DNA of 42,698 nt from Candidatus Omnitrophota bacterium (lineage in GTDB: Bacteria > Omnitrophota > Omnitrophia > Omnitrophales > Aquincolibacteriaceae). This document shows, one piece after another, positions 21,668-30,141 of this stretch (positions within the stretch are counted from its first letter, which is position 1; each line of letters starts with the position of its first letter). The stretch covers positions 2,769 to 45,466 of the forward strand of contig JAHFHG010000012.1 in assembly GCA_023247035.1 (NCBI GenBank). The letters are read 5' to 3'. Position numbers and translations under genes: made by a program. Below the pieces are notes generated by a model that worked only from the letters and a program-made list of their open reading frames with translations, was not told where the DNA came from and ran no database searches.

Positions 21668-22440
21668 ATCTTTTTATTTTTATTTTTGGCGCGGTGGCAG
21701 GCAGCTTTCTGAATGTTTGCATCCACCGGCTTCCTCAAGGGCGGTCGATTGTGAGTCCCGGTTCCCGTTGTCCGCAGTGTGAAAAGCCGATTGCTTGGCA
21801 CGACAACATTCCGCTTCTGAGCTATTTGATTCTACGCGGCAAATGCCGCGAGTGTTCCGCAGGGATTTCATTCCGCTATTTTTTTGTCGAGCTTGCCGCC
21901 GGTTTTTTATGGCTGATGCTTTGGCGTTTTTATGGGCTGACGCCTTTCTTTTTTTCCGGCATTGTATTGTTTTCCATTTTACTCGCCGTTTGCGTGACGG
22001 ATTTCGAGACCGGGCTGATCCCGGATAAGCTGACTTTTTCCGGCATGATCGCCGGGCTGGCATTCAGTGCGCTGCGGCCTGTGTTACAGAAAGAAACCTT
22101 GTGGTACGCGGCCATGAAGGCTTCTTTTCTCGGTCTCCTTGGCGGCGGCGCGATTCTATTCGCAATCGGACTGCTTGGGCGCGCGATTTTTAAAAAGGAA
22201 AGCATGGGCGGCGGCGACATTAAACTCTTGGCGATGCTGGGGGCGTTTTTAGGGCTGAAAAATGCGTTTTACATTTTTATCTTGTCACCCCTTGTCGCGC
22301 TCCCCTTTGCCCTTTACATGAAAATTTTTCGCAAGGCCGAAACCATTCCCTACGGCCCGTTCCTGGCCTTCACGGGGGCTGTTTTTTTTATTTTTCGAGA
22401 AAAAATCGAAGCGCTTATTTTTTCAACCTACGGAGTCTGA
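21652..22440 (+). CDS. Type IV prepilin peptidase / N-methyltransferase
   Basis: Polytopic inner-membrane aspartic peptidase (PilD/GspO family, A24) that cleaves and methylates prepilins. 262 aa with about seven or eight hydrophobic segments. The N-terminal methyltransferase domain has the zinc cysteines C40, C43, C65 and C68. The catalytic Asp residues are D117 (VTDFETG) and D189 (GGGDIKL). Its start overlaps aroE by 16 bp and aroC begins two bases after its stop, so it is embedded in a shikimate operon. No pilin or secretion gene is in the window, so its substrates must be encoded elsewhere. Confidence 0.93.
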   Translation: MDTAVNLFIFIFGAVAGSFLNVCIHRLPQGRSIVSPGSRCPQCEKPIAWHDNIPLLSYLILRGKCRECSAGISFRYFFVELAAGFLWLMLWRFYGLTPFFFSGIVLFSILLAVCVTDFETGLIPDKLTFSGMIAGLAFSALRPVLQKETLWYAAMKASFLGLLGGGAILFAIGLLGRAIFKKESMGGGDIKLLAMLGAFLGLKNAFYIFILSPLVALPFALYMKIFRKAETIPYGPFLAFTGAVFFIFREKIEALIFSTYGV

Positions 22441-22442
22441 AA

Positions 22443-23573
22443 ATGCTGCACTACATTACGACCGGCGAGTCTCACGGGAAATATTTGGCGGCAATTTTGG
22501 AAGGAATCCCGAGCGGCCTGAAGGTGGATCTGGATTTTATCCATTCCCAGCTTGCGCGCCGCCAGCAGGGCTACGGGCGCGGCGGCCGCCAGAAAATCGA
22601 ATCCGACCGCGTGGAAATTTTAGGCGGGGTTTTGAAGGGCTTCTCGACCGGCGCGCCGGTGGGATTCCTTCTCCAGAATAAGGATTTTAAAATTGACGAA
22701 ATGCCGGAACTTTTCCGCCCGCGTCCCGGGCACGCGGATTTGGCCGGGTCCTTGAAATACCATCAAGGGATTCGCGCGGTTTTGGAACGCGCCAGCGCGC
22801 GGGAAACGGCAATGCGTGTTGCCGTCGGCGCGCTCTGCCAGTCTTTTTTAGAGGAATTCGGGATTGAAATCGCCGGTCACGTCGTGCAAATCGGCAAGGC
22901 CCGTGTCGAAGCGAAAAAAAAGGAAGGGCTTTCGGTCAAAAAAATCCGTCAGATGACCGAAGGCTCCCAGGTTCAGTGCATTTGCCGGCAAGCCGAGTCC
23001 GGAATGATCCGGGAAATCGATGAAGCGCGCCGGAACAAAGACTCCCTGGGCGGACAATATGAAATCCGTGTTTCGGGCGTCCCTGTCGGGCTCGGTTCGT
23101 ACGTTCATTATGAAAAAAAACTGGACGGCCGTTTGGCGCTGGCGCTGATGGGCCAGCAATCGGTGAAGGCCGTTGAAATCGGCTTGGGAACTGCGCTCGC
23201 GGGCCTGCCCGGATCGGAATCCCACGACGAAATTTTCTATGAGCCGGCGCGGCTTTATTTCCGCAAAACCAACCGCGCGGGCGGTATCGAGGGAGGCATG
23301 ACGAACGGAGAGGAAATCATCGCGCGGGCAACGATGAAACCGATTTCGACCTTGGCCCGTCCTTTGGCTTCCGTGAATATGAAAACCAAGGAGGCCGAGA
23401 AGGCGGATTTTGAACGCTCGGATGTCTGCGCCGTGCCTGCAGGCAGCGTGATCGGAGAGACGCTGGCGGCATTTGTCGTGGCCGACGCGTTCCTTGAGAA
23501 ATTCGGCGGGGATTCCTTGCCCGAAATTAAAAGGAACTACGAGGGATACCTGCGCCAGCTCGGCGAAGCATGA
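22443..23573 (+). CDS. aroC: Chorismate synthase
   Basis: Converts EPSP to chorismate with reduced FMN, the last shikimate step. 376 aa. Motifs: GESHGKYLAAILEGIPSG at the N-terminus, RRQQGYGRGGRQKIESD, RPGHAD, RASARETAMRVAVGA and a C-terminal GGIEGGMTNGE. Two bases separate it from the prepilin peptidase gene, and its TGA overlaps the ATG of aroK. Confidence 0.97.
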   Translation: MLHYITTGESHGKYLAAILEGIPSGLKVDLDFIHSQLARRQQGYGRGGRQKIESDRVEILGGVLKGFSTGAPVGFLLQNKDFKIDEMPELFRPRPGHADLAGSLKYHQGIRAVLERASARETAMRVAVGALCQSFLEEFGIEIAGHVVQIGKARVEAKKKEGLSVKKIRQMTEGSQVQCICRQAESGMIREIDEARRNKDSLGGQYEIRVSGVPVGLGSYVHYEKKLDGRLALALMGQQSVKAVEIGLGTALAGLPGSESHDEIFYEPARLYFRKTNRAGGIEGGMTNGEEIIARATMKPISTLARPLASVNMKTKEAEKADFERSDVCAVPAGSVIGETLAAFVVADAFLEKFGGDSLPEIKRNYEGYLRQLGEA

Positions 23574-24082
23574 ACAATATTTATTTGATCGGAATGATGG
23601 GGTCGGGCAAAACCGCTACGGGGAAAAAGCTCGCGTCTTTGCTTCGGTGCAGCTTTGTGGATGTGGATGAATCCATTCAGCAAAAAACAGGGCGCACGAT
23701 CGTGGAACTTTTTGAAAAAGAAGGGGAAGGCTATTTCCGGAACCAGGAATCGAAAGTCCTGGACGAGATTTCGAAAATCAACCCCTGCGTCGTCGCTACG
23801 GGAGGAGGAACGGTGTTGCGCCGGGAAAATATTTCCCTGATGCGCCGGACCGGGAAAACCGTTTTTCTTGACGCCTCATTAGACGTTTTGTGGGAGCGTG
23901 TGAAGGTGAAAAGAGACAGGCCGCTGCTTAAGGGCGCGAATCCGCGTGAAAATTTAGCGCGCCTTTTTGACGAGCGGAAAATTTTTTATGAAGGCGCTTC
24001 GGATTTCCGGGTGAAGACCGACGCCGAAACGCCGGACCGGGTCGCGCGCGCCATTTTAGAATGGCTCGAGAAAAAACAATGA
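23570..24082 (+). CDS. aroK: Shikimate kinase
   Basis: Phosphorylates shikimate at O3 using ATP. 170 aa, family length. Walker A is GMMGSGKT (8-15). DVDESIQ with the shikimate-binding Asp, the FRNQESK segment, a GGGTV loop and the lid region RDRPLL are all visible. The ATG overlaps the aroC stop (ATGA), and its own stop overlaps the aroB start in the same way. Confidence 0.96.
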   Translation: MNNIYLIGMMGSGKTATGKKLASLLRCSFVDVDESIQQKTGRTIVELFEKEGEGYFRNQESKVLDEISKINPCVVATGGGTVLRRENISLMRRTGKTVFLDASLDVLWERVKVKRDRPLLKGANPRENLARLFDERKIFYEGASDFRVKTDAETPDRVARAILEWLEKKQ

Positions 24083-25173
24083 ATTCCATCCGCGTTCAAA
24101 GCTCACGAGGGAATTATTCGATTTATGTCGGCCGCGGGCTTTTGCAAAAGGCAGGAGATTTGTGGGTTTCGCTTCAATTGGGAAAGGCGTTGATTGTAAC
24201 CCAGAAGCAGGCCGCGAAATTCCATTTAAAGCCTTTAGAGGATTCTTTAAAGAAAAACAAAATCGCGAGCCGTGTCCATTTTATCCCGAGCGGGGAAACC
24301 GCCAAATCCAAAGAAAATCTTTGGGGGATTTATCAGAGACTGGCCCGCGAAGGCTTTGAACGCCGCGACGCGGTTTTAGCCCTCGGAGGAGGGGTCGTCG
24401 GCGATGTCGCCGGATTCGCCGCCGCCTCGTATTTGCGGGGGATTCCTTTTATCAATATCGGAACCACGCTGCTGGCGCAAGTGGACAGTTCCATCGGCGG
24501 GAAAACAGGCATCAATCTCGATCAAGGAAAGAATTTGGTCGGCGCCTTTTATCCTCCGCGGCTTGTGATTTCCGATCCGCAGGTTTTGACGACGCTGCCG
24601 GCCCGAGAGCTTCGCGCCTCGCTGGCGGAGGTCGTCAAATACGGGATCCTACGGGACCCAAAACTTTTCCGGCTGCTCGAAAAATCAGGCCAATCGATTT
24701 TGCAAAAGGACATTCGGTTGTTGGAAGCGATGATCTTGGCCTCAGCGCGCATTAAGGCTGCTGTTGTAAGCGAGGATGAATTTGAGATCAAAGGAACACG
24801 GATGATTTTAAATTTGGGCCACACCTTTGGCCACGGCTTCGAACAGGCCTCCGGATACCGGAAGCTTTTGCACGGCGAGGCCGTCTCGATCGGAATCGTG
24901 TGCGCCGCCCGGCTGGCCTCTTCGATCGGGATTTTTTCGCGTCTCGAAACCGAGCGGATTATCGGAGTCCTTCAAAAATTGCAGACGCCCGTTTCTTTAA
25001 ACGGGCTCCATCTTCAAACCGGCCGGATCCTTATCGCGATGAGCCGGGATAAAAAAAAGAGCGCCGGGAAAATCCGTTTTGTTTTGCCGGTTGAAATCGG
25101 AAAAGTCGTTGTGCGGGACGATGTCCCTCCGAGGCTCGTCCGAAAAATTATTCAAGAAGCAGGAGGTCGATAA
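24079..25173 (+). CDS. aroB: 3-dehydroquinate synthase
   Basis: NAD- and zinc-dependent cyclisation of DAHP to 3-dehydroquinate. 364 aa from the chosen start. Motifs: LALGGGVVGDVAGFAA for NAD, a DSSIGGKTGIN loop, and the metal ligands Glu in SLAEVVKYG and His in LGHTFGHGFE and LHGEAVSIG. The ATG at 24079 is preferred over 24061 because it gives the same ATGA overlap with the upstream stop as elsewhere in this operon and removes six non-family residues. Confidence 0.95.
   Translation: MNSIRVQSSRGNYSIYVGRGLLQKAGDLWVSLQLGKALIVTQKQAAKFHLKPLEDSLKKNKIASRVHFIPSGETAKSKENLWGIYQRLAREGFERRDAVLALGGGVVGDVAGFAAASYLRGIPFINIGTTLLAQVDSSIGGKTGINLDQGKNLVGAFYPPRLVISDPQVLTTLPARELRASLAEVVKYGILRDPKLFRLLEKSGQSILQKDIRLLEAMILASARIKAAVVSEDEFEIKGTRMILNLGHTFGHGFEQASGYRKLLHGEAVSIGIVCAARLASSIGIFSRLETERIIGVLQKLQTPVSLNGLHLQTGRILIAMSRDKKKSAGKIRFVLPVEIGKVVVRDDVPPRLVRKIIQEAGGR
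25161..25167 (+). promoter_or_regulatory. Perfect Shine-Dalgarno for the 36-aa peptide
   Basis: AGGAGGT lies inside the last codons of aroB, ten bases before the ATG at 25178. It is the strongest ribosome-binding site noticed in the window, and it decides that this very short frame is a real gene. Confidence 0.75.
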
Positions 25174-25177
25174 ACCA

Positions 25178-25288
25178 ATGTTGAAAAAGATCACTCGTTT
25201 TGGGTTAGGCGTTCTGATCGGCTACAGCCTTGTCCAAGGCATTTCCTATATCAATCAGAATTATTTGTGGACTCTATTTTATCATTGA
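25178..25288 (+). CDS. 36-residue single-pass membrane peptide, unknown function
   Basis: It begins MLKKITRF and continues with a hydrophobic stretch (GLGVLIGYSLVQGISY, residues 9-24), then a short polar/aromatic tail ending LFYH. This looks like an N-in single transmembrane helix. The perfect AGGAGGT and the 4-base gap after aroB support translation. I do not recognise a family. It lies between aroB and dprA. Alternatively it is a translated leader coupling the two genes. Confidence 0.6.
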   Translation: MLKKITRFGLGVLIGYSLVQGISYINQNYLWTLFYH

Positions 25289-25302
25289 GCACGGGAGATT
25301 CG

Positions 25303-26484
25303 ATGGCGGCACTGCCTGATCACGAATTAAAGGCGCTCGTTTTTTTGAATGATCTCCGCCTTTCCAGCGGCGCGAAAAATTTTATGGCTTATCTTAGAGA
25401 GGGTCTCGCCCCTTCGGAGATGCTGGCGCGGATTCAATCGGAAGACCTTTTTGGAAAGGCCGAGGCGCTCAAGTTTGGCGCGGCTCGATTTAAGGCCGAG
25501 GAGGAAATAGAAAATTGCCGTCAAAAAGGGATCCGATTATTGTCCTTTAAAGATCCGGATTATCCTTTTTTGCTTCAGCAGATTTATGACCCTCCGATCG
25601 TCCTCTATTTCAAAGGGACTTTTGAGAAGACGGACAATGCAGCGCTGGCTGTCGTGGGCACGCGCCATCCGAGTTTTTATGGGATCTCGCAGACAAAAAA
25701 GTTTTCAAGGGAACTCGCTCAGGCCGGGCTTACTATTGTTTCGGGATTTGCCAAAGGCATTGATCAGATCGCCCACCAGGGCGCTTTAGAAATTTCCTAT
25801 GGGCGCACGGTTGCGGTCTTAGGTTGCGGCCTGGACGTAGACTATCCCAAAGGGAGCTCGGCTTTGTTTGAGAAAATCACGGAACGTGGGGCGGTCGTTA
25901 GCGAATATCCTCTGGGCACTCCGCCGCGGGCTGAAAACTTTCCCCGAAGGAACCGGATTATTTCAGGTTTATCCCTCGGCGTGCTTGTGGTGGAAGCGCA
26001 CTCAAGAAGCGGATCCCTGATTACCGCGCACGAGGCTGCTGAACAGGGGAGGGAAGTCTTTGCAATTCCCGGGCCTGTAGATCAACTTACCTCGCGCGGT
26101 ACTCACAAGCTGATCAAAGAAGGGGCCGCTCTTGTGGAGACGCCCGCCGACGTGCTTGAAATGGTGGCCGCTCCTCTTCAATCCCTGGTTCTCATTCCCG
26201 GGCCCAGCCGTCCTGCGATTGAAACGGAAGAGGAGAAACACAATGAGCCTGAGCTGCGCCGACAGGAAGAATATGCTCCGCCTTTGGATCTCGAGGAGGG
26301 ACAAAAGCAAACTGGGGAAGGGGCAATCCTGCGAGTTCTTGCTCAAAGGGCAATGGGATACGACGAGCTCGCCAATGAATGTTTGCTGGGATCGGGGAAA
26401 ATGGCGACCTTGCTGACGCGGCTTGAATTGAGAGGCAAAATAAAAAAATCCCACGACGGGCGCTTTTCTCTGGCCATCCGATAA
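25303..26484 (+). CDS. dprA: DNA-processing protein DprA (Smf)
   Basis: Loads RecA on incoming single-stranded DNA during transformation; also kept in many non-competent bacteria. 393 aa. A helical N-terminal SAM-like part is followed by the Rossmann core with VGTRHPS, SGFAKGIDQIAHQGAL, SEYPLGT and NFPRRNRIISGLS, and a C-terminal winged helix (GYDELA to GKIKKS). GGGAG-like bases five nt before the ATG at 25303 favour it over a GTG at 25267, which would overlap the peptide gene. It is the last gene of the ilv-aro run. The prepilin peptidase upstream could suggest competence pili; that is inference. Confidence 0.93.
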   Translation: MAALPDHELKALVFLNDLRLSSGAKNFMAYLREGLAPSEMLARIQSEDLFGKAEALKFGAARFKAEEEIENCRQKGIRLLSFKDPDYPFLLQQIYDPPIVLYFKGTFEKTDNAALAVVGTRHPSFYGISQTKKFSRELAQAGLTIVSGFAKGIDQIAHQGALEISYGRTVAVLGCGLDVDYPKGSSALFEKITERGAVVSEYPLGTPPRAENFPRRNRIISGLSLGVLVVEAHSRSGSLITAHEAAEQGREVFAIPGPVDQLTSRGTHKLIKEGAALVETPADVLEMVAAPLQSLVLIPGPSRPAIETEEEKHNEPELRRQEEYAPPLDLEEGQKQTGEGAILRVLAQRAMGYDELANECLLGSGKMATLLTRLELRGKIKKSHDGRFSLAIR

Positions 26485-26536
26485 ATTTTTCGGATTCAAA
26501 AATTCCGGGCGGAAAATGAGCGAAGATTAAAGTTGC

Positions 26537-26565
26537 TTGCCGCCTCAGTCGAAAAAAAGCATAAT
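26537..26565 (+). promoter_or_regulatory. Probable sigma-70-type promoter for the RDD gene
   Basis: TTGCCG (26537-26542), a 17-bp spacer, then CATAAT (26560-26565). The -35 matches 4/6 and the -10 matches 5/6. It lies in the 166-base gap after dprA. Confidence 0.5.
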
Positions 26566-26615
26566 ATCAACTCATCATAAAGTTATCGGGCAGTTGAAGG
26601 AAATTATAACCGATT

Positions 26616-26631
26616 ACCCTTGAAAAAGGGT
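26616..26631 (+). promoter_or_regulatory. Short hairpin with a GAAA tetraloop before the RBS
   Basis: ACCCTT-GAAA-AAGGGT, a 6-bp stem capped by a GNRA-type loop, ends four bases before AAAGGAG (26636-26642). It may modulate translation of the RDD gene or stabilise its mRNA; chance is possible. Confidence 0.35.
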
Positions 26632-26650
26632 GGCGAAAGGAGTTTCTGAT

Positions 26651-27070
26651 ATGGAGAGTTCATTTGTTCAAGGCCCTTTATCCGGTCCCGCTCCGGCTCC
26701 CCGGGGGCGCCGTTTTGCTTCAGGGGTCATTGATTTAATCATCATTCCGATTATCCTGGGCCTTATTCTTGGCCTTATGCTGCTCAAGGTTCCCGAAGGC
26801 ATCCGGAGTGTGATCCTGGTCCTGGTGAACATTGCCTGGCTGATTTTTCGGGACGCGGTATATTCCCCGGGCCGCGCAATGGTCGGCCTTCAACTGGTCA
26901 GCCTCAGCGGGGGCAAACCCTCCGTGGGACAGGCCTTTATCCGCAATATCCTTTTGATTATTCCCTTTGTCCTGGTGATAGGGTATATCGTAGAAATGAT
27001 TTCGGTCTTGATAAAGGACGGCCGGGTTGCAGACCGCTGGGCAAAAACTCGGGTTGTCGTAACCGCTTAG
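26651..27070 (+). CDS. RDD family membrane protein
   Basis: 139 aa with a Pro/Gly-rich N-terminal tail. RRFASGVIDLIIIP (first RDD helix with its Arg and Asp), a second helix, then FRDAVYSPGRAMVGLQLV and a last helix follow the RDD pattern, named for conserved Arg and Asp residues. The family is thought to act in membrane transport or ion homeostasis, but this member has no known role. The start at 26651 has AAAGGAG eight bases upstream; a longer GTG frame begins before that site. It is flanked by its own promoter. Confidence 0.85.
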   Translation: MESSFVQGPLSGPAPAPRGRRFASGVIDLIIIPIILGLILGLMLLKVPEGIRSVILVLVNIAWLIFRDAVYSPGRAMVGLQLVSLSGGKPSVGQAFIRNILLIIPFVLVIGYIVEMISVLIKDGRVADRWAKTRVVVTA

Positions 27071-27198
27071 CCGGCTTGGAAGTTCCGCCTTTTCTTTTGA
27101 ATTTTTTAAAGGCCTTTCAACAGGCGTTATCTTTCTCTCAATGTTCTTTTTCGCGAAAGATTTCTTCGTAAACTATAAAAATACTCCTGAGGCCGTGC

Positions 27199-27603
27199 TT
27201 GAAGAAAAGGAAAAAAAATAAAAATAAAAATAAAAAAAAATCCGCTTCTTTATCCGGCATCCATTCATCGGTGAACGCGTTTAATGTGCATTCTAAGGTG
27301 ACGGATCTTTTCAAGCAAATCGAGAAAATGGATAAACTGACGGAAAATTTTGAGGAACGCATTCAGGACATTGAAGTTCACGTGAACCTATTAACTCGTT
27401 TGCTTACAACGCTTTGTATCGAAAAATTTGGAATGAGGGTAGGCGTTTTAAAGCGCCTGATCAAAAGAATCGAAAAGGAAGTGATACGCGACTCCCAAAT
27501 TTTGCACCTGGAAGCCCTTTATAAACTCCCCCTTTCTTCCGAAAAAAAGGGGCCGAATCCCTCCCCGCCTTCTAAGAATGATCCCTGGGAAGAAATTTCT
27601 TAG
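27199..27603 (+). CDS. Hypothetical small basic coiled-coil protein
   Basis: 134 aa, not recognised. The TTG start has a weak TGAGG six bases upstream. The first ~15 residues are almost all Lys/Asn, encoded by a near-continuous A run (27208-27240). Residues 25-60 form a heptad-like amphipathic helix (VTDLFKQIEKMDKLTENFEERIQDIEV region), then a Leu-rich helix, a basic helix, and a Pro/Lys tail. It could be a cytoplasmic nucleic-acid- or partner-binding protein; no function is assigned. The A run could promote slippage or sequence error near the start, so the true N-terminus is uncertain. Confidence 0.5.
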   Translation: MKKRKKNKNKNKKKSASLSGIHSSVNAFNVHSKVTDLFKQIEKMDKLTENFEERIQDIEVHVNLLTRLLTTLCIEKFGMRVGVLKRLIKRIEKEVIRDSQILHLEALYKLPLSSEKKGPNPSPPSKNDPWEEIS

Positions 27604-27658
27604 TATCTCATATCATTGAAGTTACAAAAAATTTAGAATACGTCCGATAAAAATCAAG

Positions 27659-27686
27659 TTTACAATCCACCTGTTTTAGCTACAAT
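27659..27686 (+). promoter_or_regulatory. Sigma-70-type promoter for the thiS-topA gene
   Basis: TTTACA (27659-27664), a 16-bp spacer, then TACAAT (27681-27686); each hexamer matches 5/6. It lies 60 bases before the ATG at 27746. It probably drives the topA-xerC-envelope run. Confidence 0.7.
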
Positions 27687-27745
27687 TAATCCGAAAAAAG
27701 GACGAATCTTATCAAACAGTTTCCAGAGAAAGCGCCCGAGGAATT

Positions 27746-30139
27746 ATGAAGCTTTACATCAATGGAGAGTGCCGCGCGGTTGAAGAGGTGAAAAACCTTA
27801 AAAGTTTGCTGGATCACCTGAAGGTCAATGCTCTTTCTGTCGTCGTGGAGCACAACAAGTCCCTTGTGCCTCGAAAAGTCCTTGATGATACCCTGTTGAA
27901 TGAAGGGGATCACGTTGAAATCGTTCATTTCGTGGGCGGAGGAGGGGAAGAAATCGCGGCAAAGGACGGAGCGGAAAATAAAGAAAAGCGGAAGAGGCCG
28001 GTAAAAACCAAGCCCGAAAAAAAATCCCGCGCTGCTGCGGACGGCCCCGCAAATCTCGTGATTGTGGAATCCCCCGCCAAAGCCAAAACCATTAATAAAT
28101 TCCTCGGCAAGGATTATCAGGTAGAAGCTTCGATGGGCCACGTCCGCGATTTGCCCAAGAGCAAAATGGGAGTCGATATCCAGCAAAATTTCAACCCTCA
28201 ATACATTATTATTTCCAGGGCCAGGAAGACCGTCACGCATCTCAAAAAGCAGGCCAAAGGCAAAAAAAGGATTTTTCTGGCTCCGGACCCGGACCGCGAA
28301 GGGGAGGCCATCAGTTGGCATCTGGCCCACATCTTCCAGGAAAGCACTAACGGAAACGCCGAAGTGAAGAGGGTCGTTTTTAATGAGATTACCAAAGAGG
28401 CGGTCCAAGAAGCGTTTCGCAATCCGAGGGAGATTGCAATGAATCTGGTCAACGCGCAGCAGGCGAGGCGGATTTTAGACCGGATCGTCGGCTACGAACT
28501 CAGTCCGCTTCTTTGGCGTAAAGTGGGGCGCGGCTTGAGCGCCGGGCGCGTTCAGTCCGTGGCGTTGAGGATGATTGCCGAGCGCGAGCAGGAAATTCGA
28601 AAATTTGTCCCTTTGGAGTATTGGACACTCGAAGCGAAACTCTCTTCTGAAAAAGAGGAGAAAGCGGCCGTTTTTATCGCCCGACTCGACAAGATCGGCG
28701 AGGAAAAAGCGGAGCTTAAGAATCAGGCTCAAACGGATAAGCTCCGTCAGGAAATTCAAGGCCAGCCGTTTAAAGTCCACAAAATAGAAAGCAAGGAACG
28801 CACAAGAAAACCCCAAGCTCCTTTGACCACCAGCAAGCTTCAGCAGGAGGCCTACAACCGGCTCCGGTTTTCGGCGGCGAAAACTATGAGGGTTGCCCAA
28901 AAACTTTATGAAGGCGTGGAACTCGGCAGTGAAGGAAGTATCGGACTTATTACTTATATGAGGACGGATTCGGTCAATGTCGCTTCTTCGGCACAGCAGG
29001 AAGCCGCTCATTTTATCCGGGGGAAATATGGCAATGACTATCTGCCCGAGACTCCTCCTGTTTACCGTTCGAAAAAAGGGGCCCAGGAGGCCCACGAGGC
29101 GATCCGCCCTACTTCCGTCCAGCGCGAACCGGAAAGCATTCGGTCTTTTTTGTCGGATGAGGAGTATAAACTTTACGATTTGATTTGGCGCAAATTTTTG
29201 GCCTCGCAAATGAAGCCTGCCGTCGACCTCAGCATTTCCGTTTCGATCCTGAATGGAGACAAGTATTGGTTTAAGGCGACGGGCCGGCGGAATATTTTCC
29301 CCGGATTTGGAATTCTTTATGATCTGAAGCCTGCCGCCAAGGAAACCGCGGAATCCGAAAAAGAAAAGGACGAGGATCCGGAAGGCGCCGGAGAGGATTT
29401 TTCGGAACTCCCCAATCTTACGGAGGGGGAAACGCTTCGCCTTCATTCTTTGGACGGCTACCAGCATTTTACCAAACCTCCCGCCCGTTATAATGACGCA
29501 AGCCTGGTGAAGACGCTGGAAGAAAAAGGGATCGGCCGGCCCAGCACCTACGCCCCTACGATTTACACGCTCCTTTACCGGGATTATGTTCAGCGCAAGG
29601 GCGGGGCCATTATGCCGACGGAACTCGGCGAAATGATTGTCGGCCTTTTGGTGGAACATTTTCCGAAAGTGCTGGACGTGCAATTTACGGCCAATATGGA
29701 AGAAGAGCTGGACAAGATTGAAGAGGGCGCCTCCGACTGGGTGAGCGTGCTTCAGGATTTCTACCGGCCTTTTGAAATCGATATCGCAGCGGCCCGCGAG
29801 ACCATGAAAAACCTCCGCCAGGAAGTGGTGCCTACGGAATACGTCTGCGACATCTGCGGCAAGGTCATGGTGATGCGGTGGGGGCGGTTTGGAAAGTTTC
29901 TCGCGTGTTCCGGATATCCCGATTGTAAATACACCCGCTCCATTCCCACCGGATACCGCTGCCCGCAGCCGGACTGCGGCGGGGATTTAGTCAAAAGGAC
30001 TTCCAAGAAAAAAAAGACCTTTTACGGCTGTTCGCGTTACCCGAAGTGCACCTACCTTGCCTATAAACTTCCCGAACAAAGCGGGCCCCCTGAAGATGAA
30101 AAGCTCTCGGACATAGATAACACATCTCCGGAACCTTGA
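27746..30139 (+). CDS. topA: DNA topoisomerase I with N-terminal ThiS-like sulfur-carrier domain
   Basis: 797 aa. Residues 1-67 look like a ThiS/MoaD beta-grasp sulfur carrier: MKLYINGE start, a middle LLDHL helix, and GDHVEIVHFVGGGG at the end, where free ThiS would stop at Gly-Gly. A charged linker (68-100) follows. Type IA topoisomerase I then starts at NLVIVESPAKAKTI (103 on) with Toprim DPDREGE (~181), catalytic Tyr404 in TYMRTDS, RPSTYAPTI, and two C-terminal C4 zinc ribbons. TopA relaxes negative supercoils. No internal start with a ribosome-binding site is visible between the parts, so they appear translated as one chain. Its stop lies two bases before the xerC ATG. Fusion of these two families is unfamiliar to me. 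Confidence 0.93.
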   Translation: MKLYINGECRAVEEVKNLKSLLDHLKVNALSVVVEHNKSLVPRKVLDDTLLNEGDHVEIVHFVGGGGEEIAAKDGAENKEKRKRPVKTKPEKKSRAAADGPANLVIVESPAKAKTINKFLGKDYQVEASMGHVRDLPKSKMGVDIQQNFNPQYIIISRARKTVTHLKKQAKGKKRIFLAPDPDREGEAISWHLAHIFQESTNGNAEVKRVVFNEITKEAVQEAFRNPREIAMNLVNAQQARRILDRIVGYELSPLLWRKVGRGLSAGRVQSVALRMIAEREQEIRKFVPLEYWTLEAKLSSEKEEKAAVFIARLDKIGEEKAELKNQAQTDKLRQEIQGQPFKVHKIESKERTRKPQAPLTTSKLQQEAYNRLRFSAAKTMRVAQKLYEGVELGSEGSIGLITYMRTDSVNVASSAQQEAAHFIRGKYGNDYLPETPPVYRSKKGAQEAHEAIRPTSVQREPESIRSFLSDEEYKLYDLIWRKFLASQMKPAVDLSISVSILNGDKYWFKATGRRNIFPGFGILYDLKPAAKETAESEKEKDEDPEGAGEDFSELPNLTEGETLRLHSLDGYQHFTKPPARYNDASLVKTLEEKGIGRPSTYAPTIYTLLYRDYVQRKGGAIMPTELGEMIVGLLVEHFPKVLDVQFTANMEEELDKIEEGASDWVSVLQDFYRPFEIDIAAARETMKNLRQEVVPTEYVCDICGKVMVMRWGRFGKFLACSGYPDCKYTRSIPTGYRCPQPDCGGDLVKRTSKKKKTFYGCSRYPKCTYLAYKLPEQSGPPEDEKLSDIDNTSPEP

Positions 30140-30141
30140 GC

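Noticed and set aside
25267-25302. GTG at 25267 as the dprA start
   Set aside because: It lies inside the 36-aa peptide gene; the ATG at 25303 has a better-placed ribosome-binding site and fits the family start.
28040-28075. A separate topA start at GTG codons near 28060
   Set aside because: No ribosome-binding site precedes it, and it would remove the first residues of the Toprim strand. The ThiS-like region is in the same open frame.
28475-29683. 402-codon minus-strand ORF opposite topA
   Set aside because: It is antisense to the conserved TopA catalytic domain, has no recognisable domain, and is explained by GC-rich codon use on the other strand.
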